NCBI GenBank assembly: GCA_022478985.1 | Contig: JAKSZP010007901.1 | Location: 248,001-312,000 of the forward strand | DNA: 64,000 nt | Origin: Massospora cicadina | Taxonomy: Eukaryota > Entomophthoromycota > Entomophthoromycetes > Entomophthorales > Entomophthoraceae | Reading direction: 5' to 3' | Translations under genes and position numbers: made by a program | Notes under the pieces: generated by a model | Databases searched by the model: none | What the model saw: only the letters and a program-made list of their open reading frames with translations | What the model was told of the DNA's origin: nothing | Part shown: positions 41,283 to 52,299 of the stretch, in pieces | Layout of the letters: each line of letters starts with the position of its first letter | How positions within the stretch are numbered: position 1 is the first letter of the stretch

Positions 41283-42580
41283 TGTAAGTTTTGCAAACTG
41301 AACACTTGTAACTCTACCTCTGTGCTAGGCTAACAGTATGAATATTGCTGACCCTTGATTGTTTGCCTTCACTGGCTACCTTTCATTACAAGTTTACGCT
41401 GCAACTCCCCATAACCAGTTTAGACAACAACTTCGCCTTTGGTCTTTACCCACCTTGGGAGGCACCAGAGCCTAAACCCACTTGGGCGGCCTGGATCTGT
41501 CCCATTATCCCCCTTGAGGTTAATCTCCCTCAGCCCCTCATTGTCAGTAGCCAGTTGGTTAAGTTTATGCGGGGTTCCTTGTAGCTCAAGGAACAGGAAA
41601 GGTAGTTCCTACCACTAACTAGGTGCACTCACCCACCACTTAAACCTCAGGGACTTTAGCCCTACCCTCAAATGCCAAACTAACCTATATTTACTTAAAA
41701 TAATAAAATGTAGGTTATCAAACCTTTGTTAAGAGGGAATTTGGGGTATCTAACTTGGGTAACAAATGGCAATCTAATGCCTGTCTATCAAAAATCATCA
41801 GTATCATTTTCTGGCAATCATCTCTTTAAACCCTTTATATCAAATTCCAGCAATTATAAATATTTTTATCCTTGAAATCAATTGCCAGCAATTATAATTT
41901 GATTCATCCTTGGACCAGTTTTCCAGCAATTATAATTTAATTCATCCTTGGAATTAGTAGCCAGTGTATCTTAATAAATACTTGCTATAAAATTATTGAA
42001 TATTTATTGGAATCAATAATTGGTAATTTTGAACCCTTGGTGACAAATGACAATTGAATGCCCACACATAAAAAACCATCAGAATCAATGGAACTAATAC
42101 TAAACCCATGATGTAAGGCAATTTAATCCCCTCCTACCAAAAGTCCTCAGCATTACTTGCTGGAAACAATATTGGATTATCCTTGGCATCAATCTCTGGT
42201 AATCCTAATAACCTAGGCAACAAATGGAAATTAAATGCCTTCCTATTGACTCCTTGGCATAGATCATCAGTAACAAGTGATTATTATCCTTGGTATTAAT
42301 CACTGGTAAACCTTATCTAAAATAAATAGAAAACTTAGTGTTTATCCTTGGCATCAATAACAAATAATCAATATACTGAAAAGCTATTGGGAATTTAGCT
42401 CATGATTTGGAAAATTCTGATCGTCAAATTAGCTAAACTTGAAAAATGAGGAGATAAAATCAAAACTGAATTATTTAAATTCATAGTATTTGGTAAATTA
42501 AACTGGCAGATAAGCCCAACCAATCAAACCCTAATCTCAGAAACTATGGAAGAAACAATCTAGTTAAAATCCCAAAAACA
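41283..42580 (-). repeat. LTR, 5' copy, with internal repeats
   Basis: Plus-strand start TGTAAGTTTTGCAAACTG, end ATCCCAAAAACA. Colinear with the left LTR but with more repeat units between about 41750 and 42350, including a local triplication of ccagcaattata followed by attcatccttgga at 41840-41960. Confidence 0.75.
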
Positions 42581-42835
42581 TCTACTCTAAGCATCATCTT
42601 TAGAGTTATTTTATATACTTCAGACGTGAGAGAACACTTTACTAGAATAAAGGATATTGAGCACAGATTTTTTATATCAACATCAGCTTTTATAGTTTTC
42701 TTAGAGTTTCTTTATATTTAAAAGTAGAAGATTTTTATCCTAGTAATTATGATCTATATTTAAATCTGATTGCACTATTAAGATTAAAGTAATTAATAAA
42801 AATCTTTGCCTTTTTAAAATCAGTTAATTAATTGT
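42581..42835. other. No recognisable feature
   Basis: AT-rich spacer between the long-LTR element and the 3' end of LINE-1. No clear target-site duplication for LINE-1 was found here against the region right of 48040. Confidence 0.5.
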
Positions 42836-42872
42836 TTTTATTTAACTGAGGTAAGCCGACCAGGGGACAAAC
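42836..42872 (-). other. LINE-1 3' tail shared with SINE, half-LINE and LINE-2
   Basis: On the minus strand: TGTTTGTCCCCTGGTCGGC, TTACC and CAGTTAAATAAAAA. This is the presumptive recognition site for the reverse transcriptase. The matching tails are 15790-15753 (-), 22629-22673 (+) and 54155-54100 (-). Confidence 0.85.
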
Positions 42873-43236
42873 ATTACTGAATATATGTGAAACTAAGAGA
42901 ATAACTAAGATATATAAAAATTGGGCACCCCAGGGTACTCAAGTTACCCCTGTTGCCAGCGGGACTGCCAGGTATGGGGATTGGGGCACTACTCTGAGGG
43001 GGTTTCCCCTGCTATGGAGCAGGTGTGAAGGAAAGGGTCTGTGTGGAGGAACCAGAGTGGGAACCATGATTCTATGAGCGCTTTTTGTCTTGGTCTCATA
43101 TATCCATAGAGCCAGGCTTAGAAGTGCTCTAGTAAGTGGACATGGAATATGTTAATAATCCCATGAATGGTTGGGACTGTGCCCTTAAACACATCTAATG
43201 CAATTGTGTGTATTGTCCACATTGCAATGGGTATTA

Positions 43237-43710
43237 TTAGGGAGCGGAGGGTAGATGGGATTGGTGACTCGATTTGGAGAATGAAGATACTCTTTGATAT
43301 TGAGAATTCCTGTTCGTTTTGAATCTTGAGCAGGCGTGCAACTTCCTGCTATATATCTTTGGTTGAAGGCATGTTTCTAGGCGGTGATGTAGGGATCCCT
43401 CCCCTCCACATACTGCACATGTTTTGTGGAGGGAGTTGAAGTGGTCCGCCATCCTATAGGTCCTTCTCAAACAGCGCCAGGCGTTTGCTCTTATCCTTGG
43501 TTGTAGGAGTGGGTGGTGTGTCATTTTCCACATTGCTTTCTGTGTGGTTAAATCATAGGGAATGTCCAGCATATCTAGGTATTCTATCCTAGCTATGCTT
43601 GGGGTTGTTGCGAGTATATCCCTCTGGGGGTGGTTTTCTGGGTTTCTTAATTTGAATTGGGGCTGGGTCGTCCCCTTCCCTGTATAGTACCCATGTTCTC
43701 TATGGTCCAT
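43237..43710 (-). pseudogene. LINE-1 ORF2 C-terminal zinc-binding domain (zf-RVT type)
   Basis: A 157-codon open frame with ATTPSIARIEYLDMLDIPYD, HHPLLQPRIRANAWRCLRRT and CAVCGGEGSLHHRLETC, giving CX2CX7HX4C. This matches the RT-associated zinc-binding domain common in L1-like elements and aligns with LINE-2 (CVVCGQYETLFHRLEKC). It is out of phase with the RT frame. Confidence 0.82.
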
Positions 43711-43729
43711 CCCATATGGCAGATAGTTC

Positions 43730-45440
43730 AGAGGATATGTTTGAAATGAGGGGAGGTTCCATGCGGTCCCGTTGCAGTAGGGTGCTTGGCAAGGTATGAA
43801 AGTAGTCTGGGTGGACTATGTGGGTTTGTTAATTTGAGCGCCTGTGCAAAGTTAGTCCTTGCTACTCTGGACTAATGTTGTTGCGGGAGTTCTGGAGCAA
43901 GGATTTCCTTTATCCAGGTACCTAGGATGTGATTGGCATGGCTCTCAAAATCTATTAGTCCCATGCCTCCGCTTGAGCGTGGACCAAATAGTGTTTCCAT
44001 CCGTATAGGAGGGTGAGAGCCAGGCCACAGTCAGCCCTGGATAAGCGCGCGAGTTGAGGTTATAAAGGTAGGTGAGAAGGCTATCGCATGGGCCTGGTAC
44101 CACAGTATTGGGAGGATGAGCGAGTTAGCAACTGTAACTCGTCCTGTTAGTCTTGGGGTTCTTCCCTTGAGGGAGGCGACGCGTTTGAATACCCATTGTA
44201 ACAGGTTACTTTCCATTGTCTCATTAGCATATCCCCCTGATTCTAGCCAGATTCCAAGGTGTCAGACAAGAGTGGTGGTGGGAGGTGTTGCAAAGGGTAA
44301 AATAATTGGGTTTTTTCTTTGAGTGTTGGTGTGAGGTTCTGATGTTGTGGCCCAATTGTTTGTGTATTTGCCTAAGAGGATGATTTCTGTCTTCCTTTTG
44401 TTGAGAGATGCATTGCTCACCTTGGAGTATTCCTCTATAGTGTGTTCCAGCTGTCAGGCATCTTCATTGTTTGATATACCTGCTACGCAGTCATCTGCAA
44501 AGGCCAGTATCTTGACTGTTGGTTGTCCTTGTGCGGTTATCCCCATGAGACGTGAGTCAGTTACTCAGAGTAGCGGGTCAAAGCTGAAATTGTATAACAG
44601 TGGGCTGAGGGGATTCCCTTGTTTGAGCCCTCTGTGTGGTTTGATATTGTTTGTTAAGAATCCAGGGCCGCATACAGCCATGGTTGCAGATTCTATTAGG
44701 ATCATCGCCCATTTTATGAATCTTGGTGGGAGTTTGAAGGCATGTAGACATTCTTTTAGGTATGGCCAGCTAACACGGTCATACGCCTTTTCCTGATCCA
44801 AGAATACCAGGGCACCAGTTGCTTTGGACTGGAAAATGTTTGCAACAGGGTGTATGTTGTTCCAGATTGAACGCCCTGGTATAAACCCAAACTGGTTAGT
44901 TGATAGGACGTCAGATGCAATTGCGCCTAATCTAGCTGCTAGAATTTTTGTGTCAGTGTTGGAGAGTGCAATTGGGCGCCAGTTGGCCAGGTCCAACTTT
45001 TCACCCTTTTTATACAAGGTTATAACGTAGGATTCATGGCCTCCTGGTAATAGGCGTGTTTCCAACAAACTCTGGTTCATTGACGCCAATAGGAGGGGGG
45101 CGATTTGTTGGAAATATTTTTTGTAAAATTTGTAGGGTATTCCATCAGACCCTGGGCATTTCCTACGTGGTGCACCGCGAATTGTTTCCCAAAGCTCCTC
45201 CCGTGTGATAAGGGATAGTATATTGTAATTTGGTGGTGTACTTTGTATCTTGGCAGTTTGAATAAATTCTTTACTTTTTTGTGGATCTGTTGGCATATCG
45301 CGATATAATTCAGTGTAATAGCGGTGTACTTCCGCCTTGACCTCCTCAGGGTCAGTTGCCACGGTGCCGTTGGTCTTGCAGACCTGTGTGCACGTGGGCT
45401 GGTTTCCGCGGGAGTGATTTTGGCGGAAAAAGTATGTCAA
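43730..45440 (-). pseudogene. LINE-1 ORF2 reverse transcriptase
   Basis: The 291-codon open frame 45440-44565 holds RT blocks 0-4: KCPGSDGIPYKFYKKYF, LANWRPIALSNTDTKILAAR, NQFGFIPGRSI, ALVFLDQEKAYDRVSWPYL and HRGLKQGNPLSPLLYNFSFD. After a stop, ILAFADDCVAGISNN (about 44515-44465) contains the catalytic FADD in the same phase, and the frame carries on to 44031. A frameshift follows before 43710. An active LINE would need these joined, so it is inactive as is. Confidence 0.87.
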
Positions 45441-45449
45441 ACAAGTTTC

Positions 45450-46528
45450 ACTTTCCTTTATGAACTTACCTTTGTTTGATACTTTGATTCTGTGTTGGTG
45501 TTCAAAGATGAGATTGTTAAGTCAGGCTGAAATTTCTGCCCATTTACGTCCCCAATTAGGGCTATAGCCAGATCTCAGAGTATTTAATTCCAGGTAGTCT
45601 AGTTCTGCCAAGGTACGCTTGATTGTGGCTGTGTCCACGGTGTACTTGTGTGATGAAATATGTCAGGTTTTGTTGATTAAATCTTTTTTGAAATTTTCCC
45701 ATGTTCCAATGGGATCCGAAGTGAATGGGGCTGTGAATTCTGGGTTTGTAGCCTTGTTTTCAACCCAGTCATATATCTCAGGCAATCTTATATTTTCTGG
45801 ATGAAGCTTTCTCCAAGGTGACACCTGTGTGTGGGATTGGGTTGGCGCTAACTGCACCATAATTAATCGGTGATCAGAAAATTGATCTTTCTTGTTGTAA
45901 ATTTGGAGATTCTTGAGGGGTGGGATTGTGGGATGAAGATGTGGTCAATATGACTCATTGATATGAGCAGTCCCTTACATATTTTGGGTCCTGTCATATG
46001 GGGAAGGATTGGTGAATTGGGGGAAGATCATCCTGTAAGCCAAGAGATGCCTTCATTGTGCAATACAATGTGTCCAGGTGGGTATCCTCTGGGACTAGGC
46101 CATCGATCTGTATTGGGGTTATCCCAGCAGTTGAAATCGCCTAACATGATGATATCTGGTGGGAGGGTGAGAGTAAAAATTTTTTCAAAATTTTTTTTCT
46201 CAGTTGCAGTGCATGGTGCATAGATACATGCTAACGAAATTATTTCATCTTGGCATGTGATTGTTGCTACCAAGACTCGACTGTGCAAGTGTGATGATGA
46301 ATTTTTAATCTTAAATTTTTTGTTGTTTTGAACTATCACACCACAGTGAGACGTCCATACTGATTGTGATGGTGCGACCCTGGTTGACCAGAATTCTTCT
46401 TCCCCTTGTAGGCAGTGGGTTTCTTGGATGGCCAAGATGTCTACAAGAGGTTTTCGCAGGAATGCCAGCTTTTTGGCTTGGGATGTATGAGCCCTGGCTC
46501 CCGCAATACTTAACATCCCTATTGACAC
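45450..46528 (-). pseudogene. LINE-1 ORF2 endonuclease domain
   Basis: An AP-type endonuclease nicks the target to start reverse transcription. The open part (46528-46028, 166 codons; likely ATG at 46516) shows DILAIQETHC (catalytic Glu), SLACIYAPC and IMLGDFNCWDNP (catalytic Asp of GDFN). Beyond a stop, SHIDHIFIP near 45955 and FSDHRLIMVQLAP near 45880 provide the SxID and SDH motifs. All key residues are visible, but stops and at least one frameshift split the domain. A 198-nt frame (45860-45663) is in phase with the RT. Confidence 0.8.
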
Positions 46529-46546
46529 TGAGGTGCCCGCGGCGCC

Positions 46547-47764
46547 TCAGGAGTGGTTGGGAGGACTCTCTGGTCCTATCCCATCGCGGCTCATTTTGGC
46601 CATGATCCACATCTGTACTCCAACACTTTCACTGTTATTGTTGGTTCCCTTGATCTGACCTAATGATTCAAGGGAATCGCAGTTTTTTGCATTTGTGTCA
46701 ACTTTTCCTGCACAGGTCTCATGTTGATTTGATGCGGGTTGTTGATTGGATTTTATATTTTTGAGGTTCAACTTTGTTGCATTGTGCACCGCATTTTCAC
46801 CCAAATTGCGGTTGCATTGTTCCTCAGTATGTGCATGACTGATGACGCTTTGTGGCTCAGTCTGGTTACTGTGAAAATTTTCGACCTGGACATATTGTTC
46901 TGATTGGTTGGTTTGGTGAATATCTGAAATATTCTCCTGTATTTGTCCATGGTTAATGGCGGATTCCGCGTGTGCCGCTGCTTCAGCCGCTGCTCTCTTG
47001 CAGGCTTTTTGTGCTGCTTTACGCTGTTTACTTGTAACTGGGTCCACAATGGAGTATAGTCCATCTTCATCCCAGCAGAATGGGTGGTGACCATCAGTCA
47101 TTTTGGCGAAGTTTTTATTATCTTCATCCATTGCTTCCTCACAAAAATCATTTTCCATTAAGCCCTCTTTCACAGGGAATGCATGTTCCTTGTGGCCCAG
47201 TGAGCCACAGTAGTTGCAAATAAGCGGTGCACATTCTGGTGTAACTTGGAATATGGCCAACTGGTCCTCATCTGCAAAGTGAAATTCTTCTGTGCAGGGA
47301 ATTCTGGATAAATCCTCTTCCACTTCTGGGAAGGGGTTGATTATGGCAATAGCTTTGCCTGTGCACAGGTCAGGCATCAAGTGAAATTGCTGTAATTTGA
47401 GTTGTTGAATTTCTCCATAGGCCACAAGACCTTTGCGGAGCTCCTCCTTGATTACCTTATGAGGAAGGTTGGTGGGGAGCAAGTCAAAAGAGATGAACAA
47501 AGTTTTTACTTTGTTCCATCTGGTGCGCACGGTGTGCACAATTTTTTTGCCCTTGAGGAGGGCAATTTCCACACAGATTTTTGCTGCAGCATCAGCTTCA
47601 TCAGCTGTTTCAAAACCAATATCAATCCAGCTGTGGCCCATGTTGTTGGTAGCTACATACACCACATGAGGGAAAAGTGAGGGCTGTGCCTCACATGTTT
47701 TCTCCCACAGGGTTGGTGACTCATCCCCAAGGAAGAGTCTGATCCTGTGCTCCACCTTTGACAA
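46547..47764 (-). CDS. LINE-1 ORF1 protein (RNA-binding, zinc-knuckle type)
   Basis: An open frame of 405 codons, the longest in the window. ORF1 proteins coat LINE RNA. N-terminal half: an RRM/DUF4283-like region with VKTLFISFDLLPTNLPHKVI, EELRKGLVAYGEI and GKAIAIINPF. Then a knuckle CNYCGSLGHKEHAF at about residue 185, whose last Cys is Phe (LINE-2 keeps CTHCDAFGHKAHVC). A lysine/alanine-rich helix (KQRKAAQKACKRAAAEAAAH) and a polar Asn/Gln-rich tail follow. The ATG used here is internal: an earlier ATG at 47970 in another frame (MGDFNNKSNTTWASVVASGA) matches the LINE-2 start region, so the true N-terminus is frameshifted off. It ends 18-30 nt before ORF2. Confidence 0.8.
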   Translation of the reverse strand: MSKVEHRIRLFLGDESPTLWEKTCEAQPSLFPHVVYVATNNMGHSWIDIGFETADEADAAAKICVEIALLKGKKIVHTVRTRWNKVKTLFISFDLLPTNLPHKVIKEELRKGLVAYGEIQQLKLQQFHLMPDLCTGKAIAIINPFPEVEEDLSRIPCTEEFHFADEDQLAIFQVTPECAPLICNYCGSLGHKEHAFPVKEGLMENDFCEEAMDEDNKNFAKMTDGHHPFCWDEDGLYSIVDPVTSKQRKAAQKACKRAAAEAAAHAESAINHGQIQENISDIHQTNQSEQYVQVENFHSNQTEPQSVISHAHTEEQCNRNLGENAVHNATKLNLKNIKSNQQPASNQHETCAGKVDTNAKNCDSLESLGQIKGTNNNSESVGVQMWIMAKMSRDGIGPESPPNHS

Positions 47765-47799
47765 GAGTTAGTTGAATTTAATGTACATATATTGTGTGT

Positions 47800-47970
47800 G
47801 CTTTACAGTAGATACCATAAACCCAGATGGTGTCTGAGTTTGCAATTTTTTATGGATTGGGTTCCTGGTCCCCCTCCAGGGCGTTTCTTGCCCTTAGTTG
47901 CACCATTAAGCGCACCGCTTGCCACGACGCTCGCCCATGTTGTATTACTTTTGTTATTAAAGTCGCCCAT
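47800..47970 (-). pseudogene. Frameshifted N-terminus of LINE-1 ORF1
   Basis: Begins MGDFNNKSNTTWASVVASGA and continues to GKKRPGGGPGTQS before losing the frame. LINE-2 ORF1 begins MSGSSWASKA at 59297, so the WAS motif marks the same start region. It is out of frame with 47764-46547. Confidence 0.6.
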
Positions 47971-48060
47971 CTTTCCTGTGTGTGATTATCCAAATTTGCT
48001 GTTTGAATTGAATTGTAGTAACTAAAGTTATTTTTATGAGAAAGAAAAGCCAGTTTTTTA

Positions 48061-49849
48061 ATCTTTAAGCATTAATTATAACTAATTTAATTAACTTTAA
48101 CTTTGCTTTTATTAAAACTATATGATATTTCCAAAAACTGCAAAATTGGTTTTTGTAAACTAATGATAAGCCACCAAGTGTCTTACAAAGAGATTCTTCA
48201 TTTTATGCCTAACAGTTAAGAAAAAATGCACACTTTATTTGCTGTAAGATTTCCTTAACACCCTGATATTAAGAAGAAATTAACTATGTTTCAATAGGTA
48301 AAAATATAAGGGTAACGGATAACATGACTAAAAGAAAAACTATCATCTTTGTCAATAACTTAGCAAAACCCATCAATGGGACCTAAAATTTCTAGATTAA
48401 TACTGCACTTACACAAGGGCAATCTAGCATAGAAGCTTTCCTTCTAATTGCTATCTTTAACCAATTTCTTAAGTAAAGACATTTTACATAAAACAAATGT
48501 TTATAACTTTACCTAACTACATGTTAAGGTATCTGTGATATGTTATTCCTACTCGCTCTTGTGCTAATAATATTGAGCCCAACTGCCAATATTTTCAGGT
48601 TTGTCATCTTGAGTCCCTTTTGCAACATCATAATTGATAGGATATTTCTTCCTGCAGAAGATAAGTATCAGTGCATTTTTCCTTTAACAATATGGACCAT
48701 TGAAACCTCCTATCTTATTCTTTGAGTTCCTGTGATAACTCTTCACAAAATTTAAACAGCCTCTATTTTAACTTTGGCAAAAAAATACTAAGTTTCTTTG
48801 TGCTGTAAACTAAAAACAAATGTAAGGGTATATTGTTCTAATAATCAGAAGTAATATAAACAGGTAAGATAGTTGGTAATTGAATGGTTTTTCTACCATG
48901 AGTATAAGATAGTTTATTTAAAAAGTATAAATTTCCAGAAGTATATATGGAAATGATTAGTTTAGTATCCACATGCTTTTTTATTAATGACTGCATTTGT
49001 ACTGACTGGCATTTTCAGTATTCATGATGTTCTCAGGACGTCTGTACTAAATTTTCTTTGCATTATAAAGATACATATTTTGTTATTGATGTGTCCTTCT
49101 TCACAATAAAATCTTCCTCTAAGTGAATCATGTCTTGTCCTTGAGGATCATTGGCCTTCTTGCTATGAACATCATGTTTGGCTGTAAAATTAATTGAAAG
49201 AAGACTACAACTTGATCCATCCCCATATGCCATAGAATTTTTCACTATTTAATCCAGTCGCTTTTTCATGTGATATGCCATTGTGTTCCTCTAATCTATT
49301 GTTATACCCTAGATGTACCAGTCTGTTGTTTTCAGATCTCTGGTTGTTGCTTTTCTCAATTTTCTCGCTAGGTGAGGAATTATTATTACTGTTTGTAGTA
49401 GACTCCAATCAACAACCCTCTGGATAAAAGATCTACAGAAGAACAGTAGCTGATTTGTATGTACATTATTATGAAAACCTTAGTGAATTTATCCTATATA
49501 TTATAATCTCTTCCTCTTCTTGCATGGAACAGTTGGTCGTTGTCACATTTTTAGAGATTATCTAATTTCATATAAAAAAATGTAAACTAGAACATGATTG
49601 CATGATAGAATAAAGGTGGTCAAAACTTTCATTTGCTATATATTTGCTATTCAAAGTACATTTTTAGATGTTTTAGTCTGCCTTAATTTAAATCCTATCT
49701 AGTTCATACCTCTAATGCTTGTTGATAGTTGAATGGGGAAATCTATTAATTTTTGTCAATAATTGGAGCTATTAGGAAATGTAGGAAAGATTTTTTGCTC
49801 AGCTTAGTCATTATGCAGAGAATCTGTATATTCACAGCGGTAATTTAGT
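48061..49849. other. AT-rich, no recognised gene
   Basis: Stop-rich on both strands. Two overlapping minus frames (49408-49205 and 49245-49063, polar, Asn/Ser/Lys-rich) lie downstream of the gypsy D integrase and could be its C-terminal extension, but no motif supports this. Confidence 0.45.
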
Positions 49850-50260
49850 TAACTTTTAAAATATGGAGTAAAAATGTGTCCCAACATGAAGTATAATTGA
49901 TAGCCAATTTCTTAAAGATCACTGAAAGATTTCAATTGGCACTTTCAACAGTTATGTCAGTCAAGAGTGTGTAAGGGGTTGTAAACTGTTGTTCAATCCA
50001 AATTAGCTCTATTAATTTTCCTACTTTATCAGAGATAAAGTTTTGACAATTGTCTGAGAGAATTATCAAGTACTCAAGTCATATAATCACTTATATATAG
50101 TAACTTTATGTGAGAGCATTGATTATGTAGGCTCTGAGACAACAGCTTCAGCCCACTTAGTTAATTAGTCAATTGTAGTGATATTGTATTAATTTCCACT
50201 TGTAACTATGGGTAACTGTCACACAACGTCTATTGAACCATTTTTTGGAAGGTGTTGTCA
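49850..50260 (-). pseudogene. Integrase core, remnant D
   Basis: One frame gives LTKWAEAVVSEPT near 50150 and then, from about 50070, ILSDNCQNFISDKVGKL, IEQQFTTPYT and VESANGNLSVIFKKL, with WDTFLLHILK at the end. These are the SDNG.NF.S and TPYHPQ.NG..E.ANG blocks of gypsy integrase, with SDNG changed to SDNC. Stops split the domain. The VE.ANG form resembles elements 2 and 3. Confidence 0.75.
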
Positions 50261-51900
50261 GAGAAACGGCATTCCAAGGAATGACTAGGCTTTCATCAGG
50301 AATACATAGTACACATGATAGCATCCAAAGCCTACTAGACATCATTTGTATGGTGTGAAAATAGAACATTAAGGGTGAAAGAAGTATAAAAATTGATATT
50401 AATATGATTACTGAACTAAACACTAGACTCAAGTCTGGAAGAAACTAAGCCCAAATTTTTGAAAATGGAGCGTTATAGCCAAATTATGAAGGGTGCGTTT
50501 GCTAATGGTAACCCTTGTATTTGACTTATTGATATATCAACATTATATATGACCTTGATAAGAAATGCTTATTGGCAATCTCGCGCATGTCCACTCCCAA
50601 GCAAAACTAAGCCTCTATATTCACTGTCAACCATTTCTCATGGTATAAGGAATCACATATAAGGATGATCAGTATATAGTCGTTGGTATCATAAAGTTAT
50701 CAAGGAAGAGTCTTTCCACGTTAAAGTGGTTGAAATGGTGGGTTCTGATTTGTAAATTTTGAGTACTGAAAACTAATAACAGTTAACACGGTGACTAATA
50801 AGGAGATGGACACCAAAAATATTGATGCAAACAACTGTGGCCCCTCCTTGGGCATATTTGTGGTTATTGCAGGAGATGATGTCATATATAAATTACCATG
50901 AAAAAAGAAAGAGATTTTTGCTCTTTTGACTTTTAATAAATAACAAAATGACCAGCATTCTACTACTTTCAGGGTGCTGGATATTTATATGTATGTTTGA
51001 GGGTTGAGACTAGAAAAATCTTTTATAATGTATGTTATAGCACCTATTCATTTAATAGTTAAAGCTGATATGGAGCTATTCCTTGGTGCTTTAAAGTTCA
51101 TTTCAGCCATGGGAATAGGTTTTGTAGCAAGATCACTAGGCACCTTGATCGCAGGCCTTTTTTATATTGTTCTTAGTGAATAAAAACTCTTTACAATTTC
51201 ACCTGAAAGCCACCTCAGTGTAAATTTTTCCATTAGTGAAGCCTCTGAATAGCTGATTCATAGCGCTAGGTTGTCTTGTTTGACCCCTGTTAACTTGATT
51301 TATTTGAGCCAATGCACTATGTTTTTCCTCTTACCATTGATTAAGATTTGTAGATCACCAATTATATCTTTGGTTTTATATAAAAATATCACCCACTTCA
51401 GCGATGATAAATTGGTTTGGAGTTTATAGCTGTTTATGTTGTGGGAAATCAACTCAAGCGGGACATCAGCACTATCATTGTTCATTGAGGATTGGACTAA
51501 GCCCACAATCTTGATAAAGAATAATGATCAGGGATTAAACACTTAGATCAAAAAAAGTGATTTTCTCTGTCAAATTTAATAGCTGTGGCTGGGATCCTTA
51601 CATTACCTTTCCCTAAAATTACATCGTTCACTCTTTTCTGGTAATTGTAGGAGGGAATAAATTGTGTGCACTGTTTTTAATATGATAGTCATAATGGCGG
51701 CCATCTTGGGTAAAGAAACAATGGTGTTTAAAATATTCTTGTAATCTTTTTCATTATCTCATTCAATTGGTGCAATATTAGATGAGGCCCAGTTTTCCAC
51801 ATATAACATGTGACCTCTCTATGAGATGAAACATTGAAGACCACATTTAGTTGTATATGAGCCCAAGAACTTTCACCTCAAATTATGGTGTGCACTCTGC
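49850..51900 (-). mobile_element. Ty3/gypsy remnant D
   Basis: A minus-strand element identified by its integrase core (about 50250-49850). Upstream (right) sequence to about 51900 is where RT and RNase H should be, but I could not place their motifs with confidence; the longest frame is 51506-51300 (68 codons), with none recognisable. The boundary with remnant C is uncertain, and no LTR was seen. Confidence 0.5.
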
Positions 51901-52299
51901 TATAAATAGGTTCAGCTTCCTCTTTACTCTTTCTTTTTGAAGGGGAGAGGGATTTTGAGTGGAAGGATGTGTGATTCTAATATGGTGGTACATCCAGATG
52001 GAATATCCCAACATTCAACACCTTTTCAAGGAAAATTGCCCTACACGTTTACAATCCAGTTTCTGACATGGGAGCTTGAGGTATTGATTATTAGTATCTA
52101 TCCATTACCAAGTCCCCAAATTGATAATATGATGATTCACGTTTCTTTATCATTTAGCCGTTTGTCAGTTTTTTTTGACTTGTTAGCATTTCCAAATTTG
52201 TTGGTGGATCTTCCAGATATGAGTGGTGAACTACTACCTTCAGGGACCACTCTGAATATTGGGACAGTTTAAATATGTGATTGTACCCTAATTAAGCAT

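Larger units (their letters stand above)
39756..42580 (-). mobile_element. LTR element with long repeat-built LTRs and a 302-bp interior
   Basis: Left LTR 39756-40980 (1225 bp), interior 40981-41282, right LTR 41283-42580 (1298 bp). A primer-binding site on the minus strand at the right end of the interior gives direction, and the minus strand at 40990-40981 reads AGTTGGGGTA, a possible polypurine tract. No room for gag or pol. The LTRs are well diverged and differ in the number of internal repeat units. Small-interior LTR elements (TRIMs) are known, but usually have short LTRs. Flanking 5-mers atctc and tctac do not match. Confidence 0.75.
42836..48060 (-). mobile_element. LINE-1, L1-type non-LTR retrotransposon, near full length
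   Basis: Minus-strand element: 5' UTR and ORF1 start (48060-47800), ORF1 (47764-46547), ORF2 with endonuclease (46528-45450), RT (45440-43730) and C-terminal CCHC domain (43710-43237), 3' UTR, and the tail at 42872-42836. It is clearly related to LINE-2 along its length. An apurinic-type endonuclease, a FADD RT box and a CX2CX7HX4C C-terminal motif place it with the L1-like clades. ORF1 and a 291-codon RT piece are open, but ORF2 is broken by frameshifts, so it is not autonomous as it stands. No clear target-site duplication was found. Confidence 0.88.

Noticed and set aside
40240..42350. CRISPR-like array
   Set aside because: The repeats are degenerate, unevenly spaced, lie within LTRs and are in eukaryotic retrotransposon context.
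44347..44796. Plus-strand 149-codon ORF
   Set aside because: Lies opposite the LINE-1 RT, including the FADD region, and has no motif of its own: a shadow.
42836..48060. Target-site duplication for LINE-1
   Set aside because: Candidate AT-rich matches (for example cagttaattaattg near 42820 against sequence near 48050-48100) are too weak to separate from background.
51937..52272. Plus-strand 111-codon ORF
   Set aside because: Overlaps the end of the gypsy C integrase on the minus strand and has no recognisable domain.
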